From assembly GCA_021234155.1 (NCBI GenBank), contig JAJEKV010000086.1, positions 1,614,001 through 1,678,000 on the forward strand: 64,000 nt of DNA. The letters run 5' to 3'. Below, one piece after another: positions 54,024-64,000 of the stretch (positions are counted from its first letter, which is position 1; each line of letters begins with the position of its first letter). The DNA is from Isoetes taiwanensis. Taxonomy: Eukaryota; Streptophyta; Lycopodiopsida; Isoetales; Isoetaceae. The notes beneath the pieces were generated by a model that was not told the origin of the DNA, ran no database searches, and was given only the letters and a program-made list of their open reading frames with translations. Position numbers and translations under genes: made by a program.

Positions 54024-55029
54024 GCCTCCAACTCCCATGGAGGAAGACGCAGGACCCAGCTCCTGAACATATTGGTTTGTAATAATTGTATTAGCCTTCG
54101 GGCACTAACCTGTATAGCCATAATTGGCATTTTACTAGGATTATATAATACAAATTTTAATGTCTGGACTACTCACTTATGGATTTGGCACAAAAGAAAT
54201 AGAGAAATTTCGAGAAATAATTATGTGATTAGAGAAAGTACCTTAACTGATAACCCATAGCTCTAATATATTAACTCTTAAGAAAACTGGCCATTAAAGA
54301 TCTACGAAAGTACCCCTACTCTTTAGAAGTTCCCAAATTGTAGCTTGAACCTCTTCTTTCTCCTTGTAAGCCAAATTCTAAGATAATCTCCGAAGCTGCC
54401 ATGGAGTGCGCAACAAACAAATAGTTTGCGAGAACGACCCAAAGGTGTCACGAATAGACACAATTGACCATCAATGGAGGCAAGAGCTCTCGAAGAGGCC
54501 ACCATCAAAGAAGCCAAGTGTTGAGAGGACCAAACAGGTTGCGAGGAAAGTTAGGAGCCACGGATCGCTTGTAAACATTGCGGCTCTAGCGGGGAGTAGC
54601 GGTAAACAAATTTATGAGGCACTGCGGCCTAGGCCATGCGACGAACCTAGTGACTCAAGCTCTTCAAACGAATTGTATCACTCTTGGAGGAGCAGCAATC
54701 TAGCACTTCAAGTGAAGTGTCGCGAGGCTCGGGATGGAGACTGCAGGGTCCGCTTCTAAAGGTGAGGAGCAAGCAACATGAGCAATCTCGATAGCAGGAG
54801 CAACCCCAGTAACAGGAAGAGCATCAAGAAGACCAAACAATGCGAAAGAAAAGGAAGGGCAAGAAGAAAGTGGCCGAAAGGGAGGAAGAGAGCATGAAGA
54901 TTGGTGGAGGGAGAGCGTGGTTATCAGAGAACCACAACCGGATGAACCAGGAGGACGAGTCCGAGGAAAAAGAACCGTACCAACAAGAGGGGGTGCAAGA
55001 GGCTGAAAAAGAAGAGAAGGAGGAAGCCG

Positions 55030-55044
55030 AAGAACAAACAGAGC
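55030..55044 (+). repeat. Left target site duplication of truncated L1
   Basis: AAGAACAAACAGAGC, repeated exactly at 55711-55725 after the poly-A. Confidence 0.92.
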
Positions 55045-55710
55045 TTTTGATGATGTCTTACACAGGAGAAATGAGGAGACTCAATAGCACAAGGAGTGGA
55101 GAAAGAATGATGGTTGTGGCACAATATGAAGATGAAGAATTCTCACAGTTGTCCAAGTTTGAACAGGAAGACATGTTTAAACAATTGAGAAGAGAACTCG
55201 TTCATGCAAAAGCTATCAAAAGGATTCTCAAAAACAGGGAGGTGTGGAGGTTTAATAATCTCAAACCGTACTTTGAGAGTTTATTCCATAAGTGGCAGCA
55301 AAAAAGACAAGCTCATGTCCTGGTTCTTCTTGATTTCACAAATTACACTGTAGAAGATCTGGATTTCATGCTCAAGATGTTTGGAAAGAGGGACGTCCCG
55401 GATTTCACAATGCAAGATATACTGGATTTGGTATGACATCCCTGGTAACAGAAGTGCGACTTATATCTGACAGAGATAACTTTTTGGCTTATAACAGCGA
55501 CAAAGACATATAAATATCTTCATATCTACATATTTAGATTTTGATATTACGCTCAAATTCTGATGCAATTGGTCTTGGGACCATACCTACTATATTATTA
55601 TAGTAGTTTTACTTTTTGCTTTACTTTGCTTTTATTAGCAAAGATATTTATGTATTTTCTATAAATGAAATATAAAACCAACCTTGCCCTCAAAAAAAAA
55701 AAAAAAAAAA
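55045..55710 (+). mobile_element. 5'-truncated L1 insertion with poly-A tail
   Basis: 666 bp between perfect 15-bp target duplications, ending in about 19 A (55692-55710), the signature of target-primed reverse transcription. It contains a 3' open frame (to 55436) with a charged helical product and an AT-rich 3' UTR whose end (CCTTGCCCTCAAAA) resembles the L1 3' end at 34885-34900. It could alternatively be a processed retrocopy. Removing it with one duplication restores the surrounding open frame. Confidence 0.85.
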
Positions 55711-55725
55711 AAGAACAAACAGAGC
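55711..55725 (+). repeat. Right target site duplication of truncated L1
   Basis: Copy of 55030-55044. Confidence 0.92.
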
Positions 55726-56389
55726 CTAACACTCGGCCACCATACCCAGTGTGGCCCAAGCCACCCAAGAAGATGACTAAGAAGTACAAGACAAATGAGA
55801 AGCCATTTAAGCTGAAGCAAGGCATCGAGTACGAGAAGAAGAAGGCATATACAAGATTTATCTCCGCCAATAGATGCAATATAATTACTAGTATTGCAAG
55901 CAGAAAGTACCGAGGGTCGTCAAGGGCGGCTGACCAAAGTAGAACATCAAGCCCCCACTACCTCGACCCGACTCTTCGAAGAAGGTCTACCATGGGCCAG
56001 ATTCCAAGTCCAGTAGAGCTTTTTGGAAGATCTAACACTTTTAATAGTGCACCAATCTGTTGATTTGAAAAGCCTTTTTGGAGTGCCTGCGTCGAGAGAT
56101 TATGCAGAAGTTCAAGACGGACTATCAGGTCACACCCTTGATGGTCTGGGCATTACAAGAGGCATCAAAGGCAGAGTTGGTGGAGTTTTTTGAAGAAGGC
56201 AACCTATGCGCCACCCACACTAAAAAAGTCACGATGATGCCCAAGGACTTGAACCTAGCGCGGAGAATTAGAAAAGACAAAGTTTAAGACTTTTTGTGTA
56301 AAATTTTGACTTGAAACGTACTAGAACTTTTTATTTTTGTAATAGTGTTAAAAATCTTCCTTAAAAAGCTAAAATTGAGTCAACCTTGA

Positions 56390-57125
56390 GTGACTCCAGT
56401 CACTCGCGCCAAATGCATTTCCGAGAGTCTCGGAAAGGCCATCCACGCAGAGTAACCAAATTTTGCTAGAAATTTGCTTGTGATGAACATATTTTTAGTA
56501 AGAAAAGTGCTAGATAGATTACTTTCAACAAAAATAAATTTAGTAACTTATAATAGTCAAATCAACCACTTTTTGGCAAGAAAAAAAGCCAATTTCCGGT
56601 CACTCCGCGCCAAATGCGTTCCTAAGAGCCTCGGAAATGGCTTTCGCGTGGAGTAACTAGAATTGGACAAAATTAGAGCCAATTTGGCATAAAATCAAAA
56701 GGTAAAATGCTAAAGTAGTTCTTGGGATGTTAGTGTGAAAGGCCCGGGGGATTCACCTTTATCACATGAGCATATGCCACCTGCGTGCTTAAGGTGAGAA
56801 GAAACACCCCTATATACGTACGCAAAAGTGTTGGAAAAACACCCCTTCCGTGGAGAAAATACATTAGAATGTCAGTAAGAGGGGGATTTAAACCCCTAGT
56901 ATACGTACGAAAACATCGAGAAAAAACCCCCTTCCACACACTCACTAGGTTTATACGGGTCTTCTGTGTGAATCCCCCGGGGTGAAAGGGTAGTAACTTG
57001 AAATATTACAAAAAGCTTTTAGATGCCTTCAATTGACTGTAATCCGTCCAATCCGCACGAAATGAGGCTCCGAGAGTTTCGGAACATCAAATGGCACAAA
57101 GTAACCGTATTCATGTGCTTCTAGT
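56390..57125 (+). repeat. Three diverged tandem units, core GCGCCAAATGC...GAGNCTCGGAAA
   Basis: Units at about 56393-56460, 56590-56660 and 57030-57110. Each carries (G/C)ACTC(G/C)GCGCCAAATGC-like, TCCGAGAGTCTCGGAAA-like (self-complementary CCGAGA/TCTCGG) and a GAGTAAC end, separated by about 190 bp of AT-rich sequence. The larger second gap is due to a MITE insertion. Confidence 0.7.
56743..56981. mobile_element. 239-bp MITE with 14-bp TIRs and 8-bp TSD
   Basis: Perfect inverted termini CCCGGGGGATTCAC / GTGAATCCCCCGGG and exact flanking duplications GTGAAAGG (56735-56742 and 56982-56989). An 8-bp duplication is typical of hAT elements, although the termini are not the usual CAGGG type. The interior has two related arms around ACCCCTATATACGTACG and CCCTAGTATACGTACG. 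No coding capacity. Confidence 0.92.
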
Positions 57126-57249
57126 GAAATTTCTTTAGGGAAAAGTCCAAAAACAATACTTGCTATGCATGTTCTAGCTATCTTCTACATGTTCTATTAA
57201 CTTGTAGCACTCTATTCTAGCTTTTCAATCCATTTGGACCTCATCTTAA

Positions 57250-57352
57250 AAAAATTCCCGCAGTAGCAGGAATCGAACCGAATTGCCCACCCACAGGGAT
57301 GAACCCCTCCAAAACCCCCATACCAACCACTGAGGGCGGGCATCGTTTATGT
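57250..57352 (-). repeat. tRNA-derived SINE head
   Basis: On the minus strand, CTCAGTGGTTGGTATGG resembles a Pol III A box region and GGTTCGATTCC is a good B box, about 45 bp apart, in tRNA-like order. Intervening sequence does not fold as a clean tRNA cloverleaf. The body is short and ends near a T run. A SINE remnant is more likely than a tRNA gene. Confidence 0.6.
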
Positions 57353-58169
57353 TTGAATTATCATTAATAATTAAATTTAAGCTCTAATCATGTTGGATAA
57401 TATTAATGCCCAAGATCCTTAGAGTTAGAACCAAGACCCTTGAGCTAGATAGAGACCGCAATTGCATGCATCTTGGTAGCATAATCAAACTTTTTTTTCC
57501 GTAGCAACCCAGCCAGTTGCTAGGGCTTTAGAAATTGTGCCACACATTGGTATGAAACCCCAACACATGCTATAGATGCATTAATATCAAACGTCTTCTG
57601 CCATGCCATTGTATCATAAATAATCATCCAGGAATTCATTCTACCTAGGTAGTTTCTAAAAGATTCAGTTGCAAAAGCCTAGAATTGAATTAGATATTGG
57701 CATCTAATCTGCCGAATATGGAGAGCGTTGGAGAGTTGAGTTTGAGATGGCATTGCATTAGAAATTTATAAAAATTTTAATTATGCTACCAATTGAATTA
57801 TCAAAGATGGTATTATTTGCATTTGCATGTTAGCAATCCTACATTGGATCTCATTTTGCATAGGATTGAGGTAGGGGAATTTTGCATGTGTAAAGTGCCA
57901 TTCATGTTAATTTATAAAGATTTCACACTTAAACTAATTGAACCAATTGTACATTTAGGTTAAAACTGCACATGTATGATTGGCAGTTTTGCTTTCTTTT
58001 GCTAATGTCATTAAAATGTGGTGGAAGGTTTTCCACTAAATCATTCGGAAATCTTTTTTCATAATTCTAAGAAAAAACAATAAGTTGCATTGGGAAATTG
58101 TTGTATGTTAAAAGTTGAATTAGAAAGAGTAACATTTAAAATAATGAATCACACCTGTCATTTTACCTA
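57353..58169. other. AT-rich sequence, nothing recognised
   Basis: No open frame, terminal repeat or RNA gene seen. Confidence 0.4.
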
Positions 58170-59484
58170 GCCATTATGTTTTCATTTGTCCTTTTTTACC
58201 ATATGGATGACCTCCTTGCCCTCCACCCCCACCTTGGCACTTTGACCTCCAACTCTTCCTTTTCATTGGCCATAACCTCACTTCTGACTAGCCTCATTTT
58301 TTCGTTTTTACGTTGTGATCCGAATTAACTTTCGTCTCAATTTCCTTCTTGACCTTCCTTTTGACTGGTGCTAACATGTCTACATCCTCTTCCTCAATCT
58401 CGTCCCTCATTTGCCCAAGTATGTTTCCTATTGGGGCCTTTATTCATGGCTTTACGCATATGGTATTATTTGTCTTCTGACATCGCCACACATTTCTCCT
58501 ATGCTACCCTGAACCAGACCTTAGCATTTTCGCTCTCCTCATCTTGTGCCACCCATTTCACAACCTTATGAACCTCTTTGCTTTAGACTTCTTGTTGATG
58601 TCAACCTCATGTTTCTTCTTGACATTGCTCTGAGCTGGATCATTCTGTTGATGTTTGTCATACATCTGGTAAGCTTCGAGAAGTTGCTTTTTCTGTTATT
58701 GGCTGTGGTTGACATTTCATGTTCTTATTTTGGTCTTTTCAATATTGTTTTTACAACCTTGGGCAGATACACTTTTGACTAACCCTTCGTTCTTGTTAGC
58801 TCCTTGATCATATTACTACCCTCATGCATTCCACTCTCACAGGCACTCTTGATATTCCTCTTCCTTTATTTGGTTTATAGTTTGACGACGTCATGTGGCT
58901 CTTGATATTTTTGTTGTCAATTTAATTAACTTTAACATGGTTTTATTTTGTCTTGTGGCAGCCACCTCTCGCTTATTTACCCCCTAGGAGGTCCCCTGGT
59001 TCCTCCTCTATTTTCCCTTTGGTCTTTTCCTCCCGCGCCCCATTTACCCTCACGGCTTCTATAGCTATATTCCGCTGCTTTGTTGCTTGGTGCTGTCTAC
59101 ATTCTGTTTCATATCTCCCTGCTTCCCCCTTCGTCGTCGCGGCCTTTTTTGCCTCTCTTCATCGTCCTGGTATATGTCTTCCTGGTCGATTACTTCGGCC
59201 TCGGCAGCAATATCCTTTTTCGTCAAAATTTTTTTAACCTTCCCACCTCCGCTGTTTTACCTCTACCGTCCTTGCTCGTCAATCTAGAAGGTCCACGCCC
59301 CCGCACCTCTCTTTCCCTTCTACCTCGCATGTACGCTCTATTATGTTCGTGCACATAGTCTCTCCCTCTCGCTATGACGTTTGCGATGTTGCTCGACATT
59401 TAGACGTTTCCCGGCTGGGTTTGTAGGTAAGGAAATTCTCTGGTAGTCGGCCGGTTTTGTGTCCTTTGCGAGTCCCTTCCCAGA
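58170..59484 (-). mobile_element. Helitron2-like element X (5' portion)
   Basis: On the minus strand it starts at 59484 with TCTGGGAAGGGACTCGCAAA, matching 6631 onward. 58170-58400 resembles 4810-5100 of the first element. Its 3' end was not found, so the left limit is only where similarity begins. The body is pyrimidine-rich, without genes. Confidence 0.6.
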
Positions 59485-59660
59485 ATAGCATCGATCCGAG
59501 CCCTTGGATCGTTATTCTGGGATGGAACGAGCAGGTATATATGTGCTCGTCCTTCTTGTGGCTCGTTATCGGCGTCTTCTCACAGCAGCATCTCTTTCCT
59601 TGTCCATCGCTTCCCACCCTACCCGCCCTTATATGTTATTTTGAGTTCGTCTATTGTTTA
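59485..59660 (-). mobile_element. Helitron2-like element Y (3' end), head-to-tail with X
   Basis: Begins directly after X with ATAGCATCGATCCGAG and matches 2394-2530 over about 135 bp. It is cut at 59661 by gypsy LTR sequence. The X/Y junction forms a perfect extended palindrome because the ends are complementary (CCCAGAATA...TATTCTGGG). Confidence 0.72.
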
Positions 59661-60052
59661 TGTGACGTTCCAGCACAGTATACGGTCCCAGGACGTATAC
59701 TGTACTGCCTCGCCACGCGTACACGCCACCCCAACTGACGTGTACGCCGACGTGTAGCCAAGCGGGTAGCCCCTAGGGGGGCAACTTGCAAGGTGTGTGC
59801 ATTTATTAATGTGCACATTTACCAATGTGCACATTTATCTAGGTGCACATTTTTCTATGTGGACACTTTATGCCACTTAATAAAGGCAAGTGGGCCACAC
59901 CAATTATCCCACATGCTAAAAGGGGTAATTGGAAACCCTAGCCCTAAACCCTTGTCTATTTAGGTAAGGGAAACCCTAACTTGCTATTTTTCGTTCATGC
60001 CATTTTAGGGCTCTGTTTTGCTTGCTCCAGGAGTCAAACCCGCCTCCCATAC
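59661..60052 (+). repeat. Partial LTR of the second gypsy family
   Basis: Starts TGTGACGTTCCAGC and follows the minus-strand LTR at 35210-34927 and then 8966-8855 without a gap, about 390 bp, then diverges. It proves that the LINE interrupted the other copy. No polypurine tract or internal domain accompanies it. Confidence 0.88.
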
Positions 60053-60333
60053 TCTGTCTGAGCGATTTCATGGAATAATTTAAGAGCTAAACTTAGCTAT
60101 TTGGCGATTTTTTAGCACATTTTTAAAAAAAATTGGCTAAACTAAATGGAAAAAATTGGAAAAAAAATAATAATTTTAGCTTAACTTTTTTCGGGACTGC
60201 ACCATCCCTGGAGTTCTTTAGCCAAATGCTAGAAAGTAAGAGAATGAAATTTTGTATTGTTTAGCCAAACCATATAAACTTTTAGAATGAATTTTGGGCT
60301 AGTTTAGCTAACATTATTCTAGTTTATATGAAA
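60053..60333. other. AT-rich stretch with repeated TTAGC(C/T)AAA motifs
   Basis: Contains GCTAAACTTAGC, TTTAGCTTAA and several TTTAGCCAAA in both orientations. It may be a degenerate foldback element. No gene. Confidence 0.4.
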
Positions 60334-60365
60334 CTAGTTATGGTGCCCGGCGTTGCCGGGCTTTA
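60334..60365 (-). mobile_element. Canonical Helitron 3' terminus
   Basis: On the minus strand a GC hairpin (GCCCGGCAACGCCGGGC, 60344-60360) is followed after 6 bp by CTAG (60337-60334) and then T. This is the hairpin + CTRR + T layout of plant Helitron 3' ends. The element body would lie to the right. Its 5' TC end was not found in the window. Confidence 0.7.
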
Positions 60366-63300
60366 GTAACAACTTGATAGGCGAGGGGAGGAAGGAGATT
60401 GTTGACAGTTGGCTAGGAAATGTGGCTTTTTGGGAAAGAAGGAGCAAGAGGGTACTATAGAGCAACCCTTTAAGATTCATGGATGAAGATAAAAGCCTAT
60501 TGTGCACAAAATTATGAATTTCATCTCAGATGTTGAACTGTAAGTATGTTATAGTATGTTTAACTTAGATGCAATGAAAAGGCATGTTGTAATGTACAAT
60601 GTTAATTGACTAAAGCATATAGTTCCAAGAGAATTATGAAAAAGCATCATGAATTGTATTGTATACAAATTCCAAATGTGTATTTATACTAACAGATTGA
60701 ACAAACAACTTGATATTCTTCTCAATAGCAAATTTAAATTTGCACCATACATTGCCTATGCTTCACAACAATGTCTTGTATTGGGGTTAACAAACAACCG
60801 ACAATGACGCTTGCTCGACGGGTTCTTTCCTAGCAATGTTATCCACTATAAATGTATTGCATATAGATTTCAGACCAAGCAATGGTCCAATAGCAATATG
60901 AGATTGCATGTTTTCTTGTTTTCTGTTCATTTATCTTACCATGCATCTTTGACTCATTTATCTTACCATGCATCTTTGACTGGTATGGCTGAATTATGCA
61001 TCACAATGGACCATGAAATAAGTCTGAATTATGAAGAGCACCATGGTACATTCTGGTCTGGATGAATTATGGCGAAATGTCAGGGAATTTGAAACAGTTG
61101 AAATTGAACTCTGCAAAATTGTGATGCCAATTTTTTTACTGTTAAGATGATCAAAACATGCAGCAATTTAAGCCTGCAAAACAGGCAGCAATTTAAGCTT
61201 GAAAAAATCTAAGACAATGCATTATAATAACCAACCAACAACTGTCTCAACAACAAATCATATGTTGCAGCTTGCAGACCGATCAAATAGTTCCAAGATA
61301 TATTTGATTCATGTTCAGCCATAACTGGTCTACATCATGCTGCATCCATACAACTTGCCTCCACCAGATGTTGCCAGCAATCAATATCAGATATAGGCTA
61401 TATTACAATCAATTGGCTGCATAACCAACAGAGCTGTTTGGGAAGTTACCATCAGATTTGCATGTTCTATTTCAGAAAGTTTCGTCATGATGACGGGCAC
61501 ATGAAGCTAAAACTTTCGCCCCAATCTGCACCATAGTAGCCATTGTTAAGCAGGATCAACATCTTGGATGCCATTTCTCCTATTCCATGCATGTCTATCC
61601 AGAATAGGATGGCATAAACTCTTTCTCATATCATACTGCCATGACTGCACATGAATAAGAGAGTGAGATTAGAAGCTCCTAAATGCCTTTGTATCAGGGA
61701 TTTAGTTATTTTAATCAGAATAACAACGATGGTAAGAGAATGATGGCGAGCCAAATGTATTATTTGCTAGCAATACACCTATAGTTGAAACTTCTCCCTT
61801 GCATATGTGATGAGGGTCCTGTTGATGGATATGAGTCAATCGTTCCATGATGACAATTTCCATGGACTTGCATGCATTTTGAACACCAATAGAGTGGGTT
61901 GTTTACATTCCAGTTTCTATTGTATACAGGACAGACCAAATGTGAATACAATAGACTATGCCAGTTCTAACAAAGCTGAAAGACAAAGATGGTGATCTAC
62001 CACAGGCCATAAGTGCTATAGCACAATCGCATTCAACTTGGTGCTAGAGCATGGTCTCTGCACCCATGAACACTTCTGAACATACCAAGAAGGCTGCAAA
62101 TTTTGCATTTGCTACCTTTTAAACATTTCAATCATCCTCTAGAAGCTTTGCAATTTATGCAACTCCTAATACCTCTAAACTTTGTGCTCTAGTTTCATAC
62201 AGATATTATGATATGCTGGATTTATGTCACAAATCTAAGTTTGAAATAAGAAAGAGAGTAGTCACCACATAAATCCTTAACTTGCTTGCTCGGCTCCATT
62301 GGCTGATGTAGGCTCATTTTCCCAAGACAACTGCCAGATCTTTGAGTTGTTCTTTGAAGGAGATGACCAGATACCATGCCGTACTCCAATATCGTAGGGC
62401 TAAAAAGTAGTTAAATCAAATTAGTATACATCTCATGACCTATGCCTGTAATGACACTAACTTATTTTTGCCCTTGCAAGAGTATCACAAATTCTGATAA
62501 AAAATATACATTCTAAATAATATGATATACAATGATACAAATGTAAACATGATAATGCCATCAACCATTTGATAGTTACTAAGTTATATTTGAAGGAAGT
62601 TGTGAAAGTAGGACAAAGCAATTGGCCAGGCTAAATAATCATCAAGATATGGGAGGGGATTTACAAAACTTCTATTTTGAGCAGCCCATCCAACTGCACA
62701 CGCAAATGTTTACCTCATCGAAGGACATTGCTTGCTGTTATAAACAGTTTCTCATTCTTCTGTGTTGTCCTCTTGAGCTGCCTCTAATAAATGCATATAA
62801 TATCTTCAGCACATCAAATACAAAAGAATCTAGAAGATACTAAGGACCTTTTGCAAAATAAACAATAGAGTCTAGAGGAAACGGAAGACCTTTGAATAAA
62901 GAGTTTTGGCAAGGTGGTTTCATGATCATATGTTCTGTCCAAAAGTTATGTTGCTGCATCTAAGCTATAACCACAAATTCCATAAGCACCTCTAGTTCGC
63001 ATGGTTACTTCTATGCTGAAGAACAGAAGCCTTTCATGGATTTTGTGACTGCTAATTTGTCTTCCTAGCAAGATGACATCAATAGGAAGTTGGTTGATGT
63101 GCTTGTGAGGACAATAAAAGAATCAGCTTATTTGGAGCTGGGTCGATGCCCAAAGTTTTTGTTCCTGAAAGGTTAAAGATGGTTAGTCTATAGATGAATG
63201 CATTTAGTGGCCGAATATATATTATTCTAGATTTGTTGTTGAAGGCACTTGGCATACAGTTGGATAATTAGTAGTATACCATTGAAAAGTTCTACCGAAG

Positions 63301-64000
63301 CATCTATTTTTCATGCACATGAGCGATTGAAGCAGGAACTGGTTTGGATCTGCTGTTCATGGCTACCCGTACTGCTATTTATGGCTAAAATATGAAGCTC
63401 GAATGGACAAAGTAAGAGCCAAAGCTATTCTCTACACAAATATTGTAAGAGAAAATTATGCGCCTCTGAGCAACCGATTGGAGAAAAGAATAAATAGGGA
63501 ACCATCAACCGACTGGAAAAAAGAATAAATGGGGGACCAAAATCCTATATTTCCAGGATGGAGAACAACACACATTATAACCATATCAAAATCAAACACT
63601 TGTGGAATGCACTATTGCTAATTTGGCAGGTGTTTTAGAAAGAATACCTGAAGGTTTCCCACTGCATAACGTAATGAAGGGATGGTTGGTCTGAAGCAAT
63701 CCCACAGACTGGATTTCTACTACCTGCAAGAAGATATTATTGTCAAAATGTACTTGTAATATAACTCAAATATAACCAAGAGACCTTATGTAGTAGAAGA
63801 AAACATGGCAACTTCCTAAGAAATGACGTGCAAATATCATTAACTCCTTCTACCTGACCTAGCTCTCAGGCCCTACCGTACATGACCTGAAGATTGGTCT
63901 GCAATGCTTATGAGTCCATATTTTTCATCCGGGGGACACAACTGCACAACTCAAACATCTAGCAATCATTATGTATAAGAAAGAAATTATCATCGGCAAG
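60366..64000. other. Probable Helitron body, non-coding, with a few exon-like pieces on the minus strand
   Basis: No long open frame. Three minus-strand pieces look exon-like. 63727-63652 is bounded by TTGCAG and GTATTC. 62399-62280 follows TTTTAG and stays open for about 40 codons. 61650-61550 follows GTGCAG and ends in a stop. No protein family was recognised. They may be gene fragments captured by the Helitron or an unrelated host gene. 60910-60980 contains a short direct duplication (ATTTATCTTACCATGCATCTTTGACT-like, 26 bp). Confidence 0.3.

Larger units (their letters stand above)
54406..56287 (+). pseudogene. Decayed gene with histone H3-like fold and long charged tail
   Basis: The last 276 bp (56012-56287) align along the whole H3 histone fold: N-LLI[12 protein letters not shown], [33 protein letters not shown]. 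In the N-terminal half of the fold, Arg and Gln positions are TGG, TAA, TAG and TGA, as expected from C to T decay. Loop 1 has H3 length, not the longer CENH3 length. About 1.4 kb upstream, 54526-54549 reads RTKQ-x-ARK, like the start of H3. Between lies a Lys/Glu- and Gln-rich frame (54690-55044, continuing 55726-55990) broken by an L1. How the parts were spliced is unknown. The fold is secure; the tail assignment is tentative. Confidence 0.68.

Noticed and set aside
57250-57352. Functional tRNA gene
   Set aside because: A and B box-like motifs are present but the stems do not form a cloverleaf and an acceptor stem is lacking. SINE head fits better.
1-64000. Bacterial operons, phage or plasmid features
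   Set aside because: Gene content, intron-like gaps and TE classes are those of a plant nuclear genome. The ParB/methyltransferase-like segment sits inside a TIR element with plant-type splice sites.

Overview
This is repeat-dense DNA from a large land-plant genome. Nearly everything recognisable is a transposable element (TE), and most of it is broken and nested. Plant-type L1 LINE, chromodomain Ty3/gypsy, Helitron, MITE and tRNA-SINE signatures fix the plant affinity. A DUF7869-like DDE transposase and a piggyBac transposase are, as far as I know, commoner in ferns, lycophytes and mosses than in flowering plants, so a non-flowering plant is my guess, not a demonstration. No intact host gene was found.

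Layout. 1-7509: one gypsy element was cut in its integrase by a Helitron2-like (Helentron-like) element. The block was later inverted, so the second gypsy half (5531-6630) now reads on the minus strand and the Helitron start (6631) on the plus strand. 7510-44703: a second gypsy element on the minus strand whose 1.74-kb LTR is split by an L1 LINE (8967-34926). That LINE holds a 12.2-kb terminal-inverted-repeat (TIR) DNA transposon (11043-23227) and two head-to-tail Helitron2-like elements (24728-30866). The gypsy integrase holds a 4.6-kb LTR element without gag-pol (37044-41688). 44704-48960: poorly defined DNA, then a truncated piggyBac gene. 48960-53400: a GC-rich LINE on the minus strand with a pentanucleotide tail. 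53436-56287: an uncharacterised open frame and a decayed histone H3-like gene carrying a 5'-truncated L1 with a 15-bp target duplication. 56390-58170: a tandem repeat, a 239-bp MITE and a tRNA-derived SINE head. 58170-60052: more tandem Helitron2-like DNA, cut by part of a gypsy LTR. 60334-64000: a canonical Helitron 3' terminus and possible exon-like pieces.

The most notable object is the 12.2-kb TIR transposon. On its right arm it encodes a DUF7869-like transposase. On its left arm, divergently, it encodes a decayed gene chain that looks like ParB-like domain, beta-class methyltransferase-like domain and FCP1-like phosphatase. The last two are joined in frame by a plausible intron. About 20 copies of a palindrome with core CTCGACTCGCGAGTCGAG are scattered through the element, many inside the inferred introns, and a block of about 90-bp imperfect palindromes lies between the gene sets. 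Conceptual removal of four inserts (the TIR transposon, the Helitron pair, the 4.6-kb LTR element and the truncated L1) restores host-element reading frames or target sites, so their boundaries are well supported.
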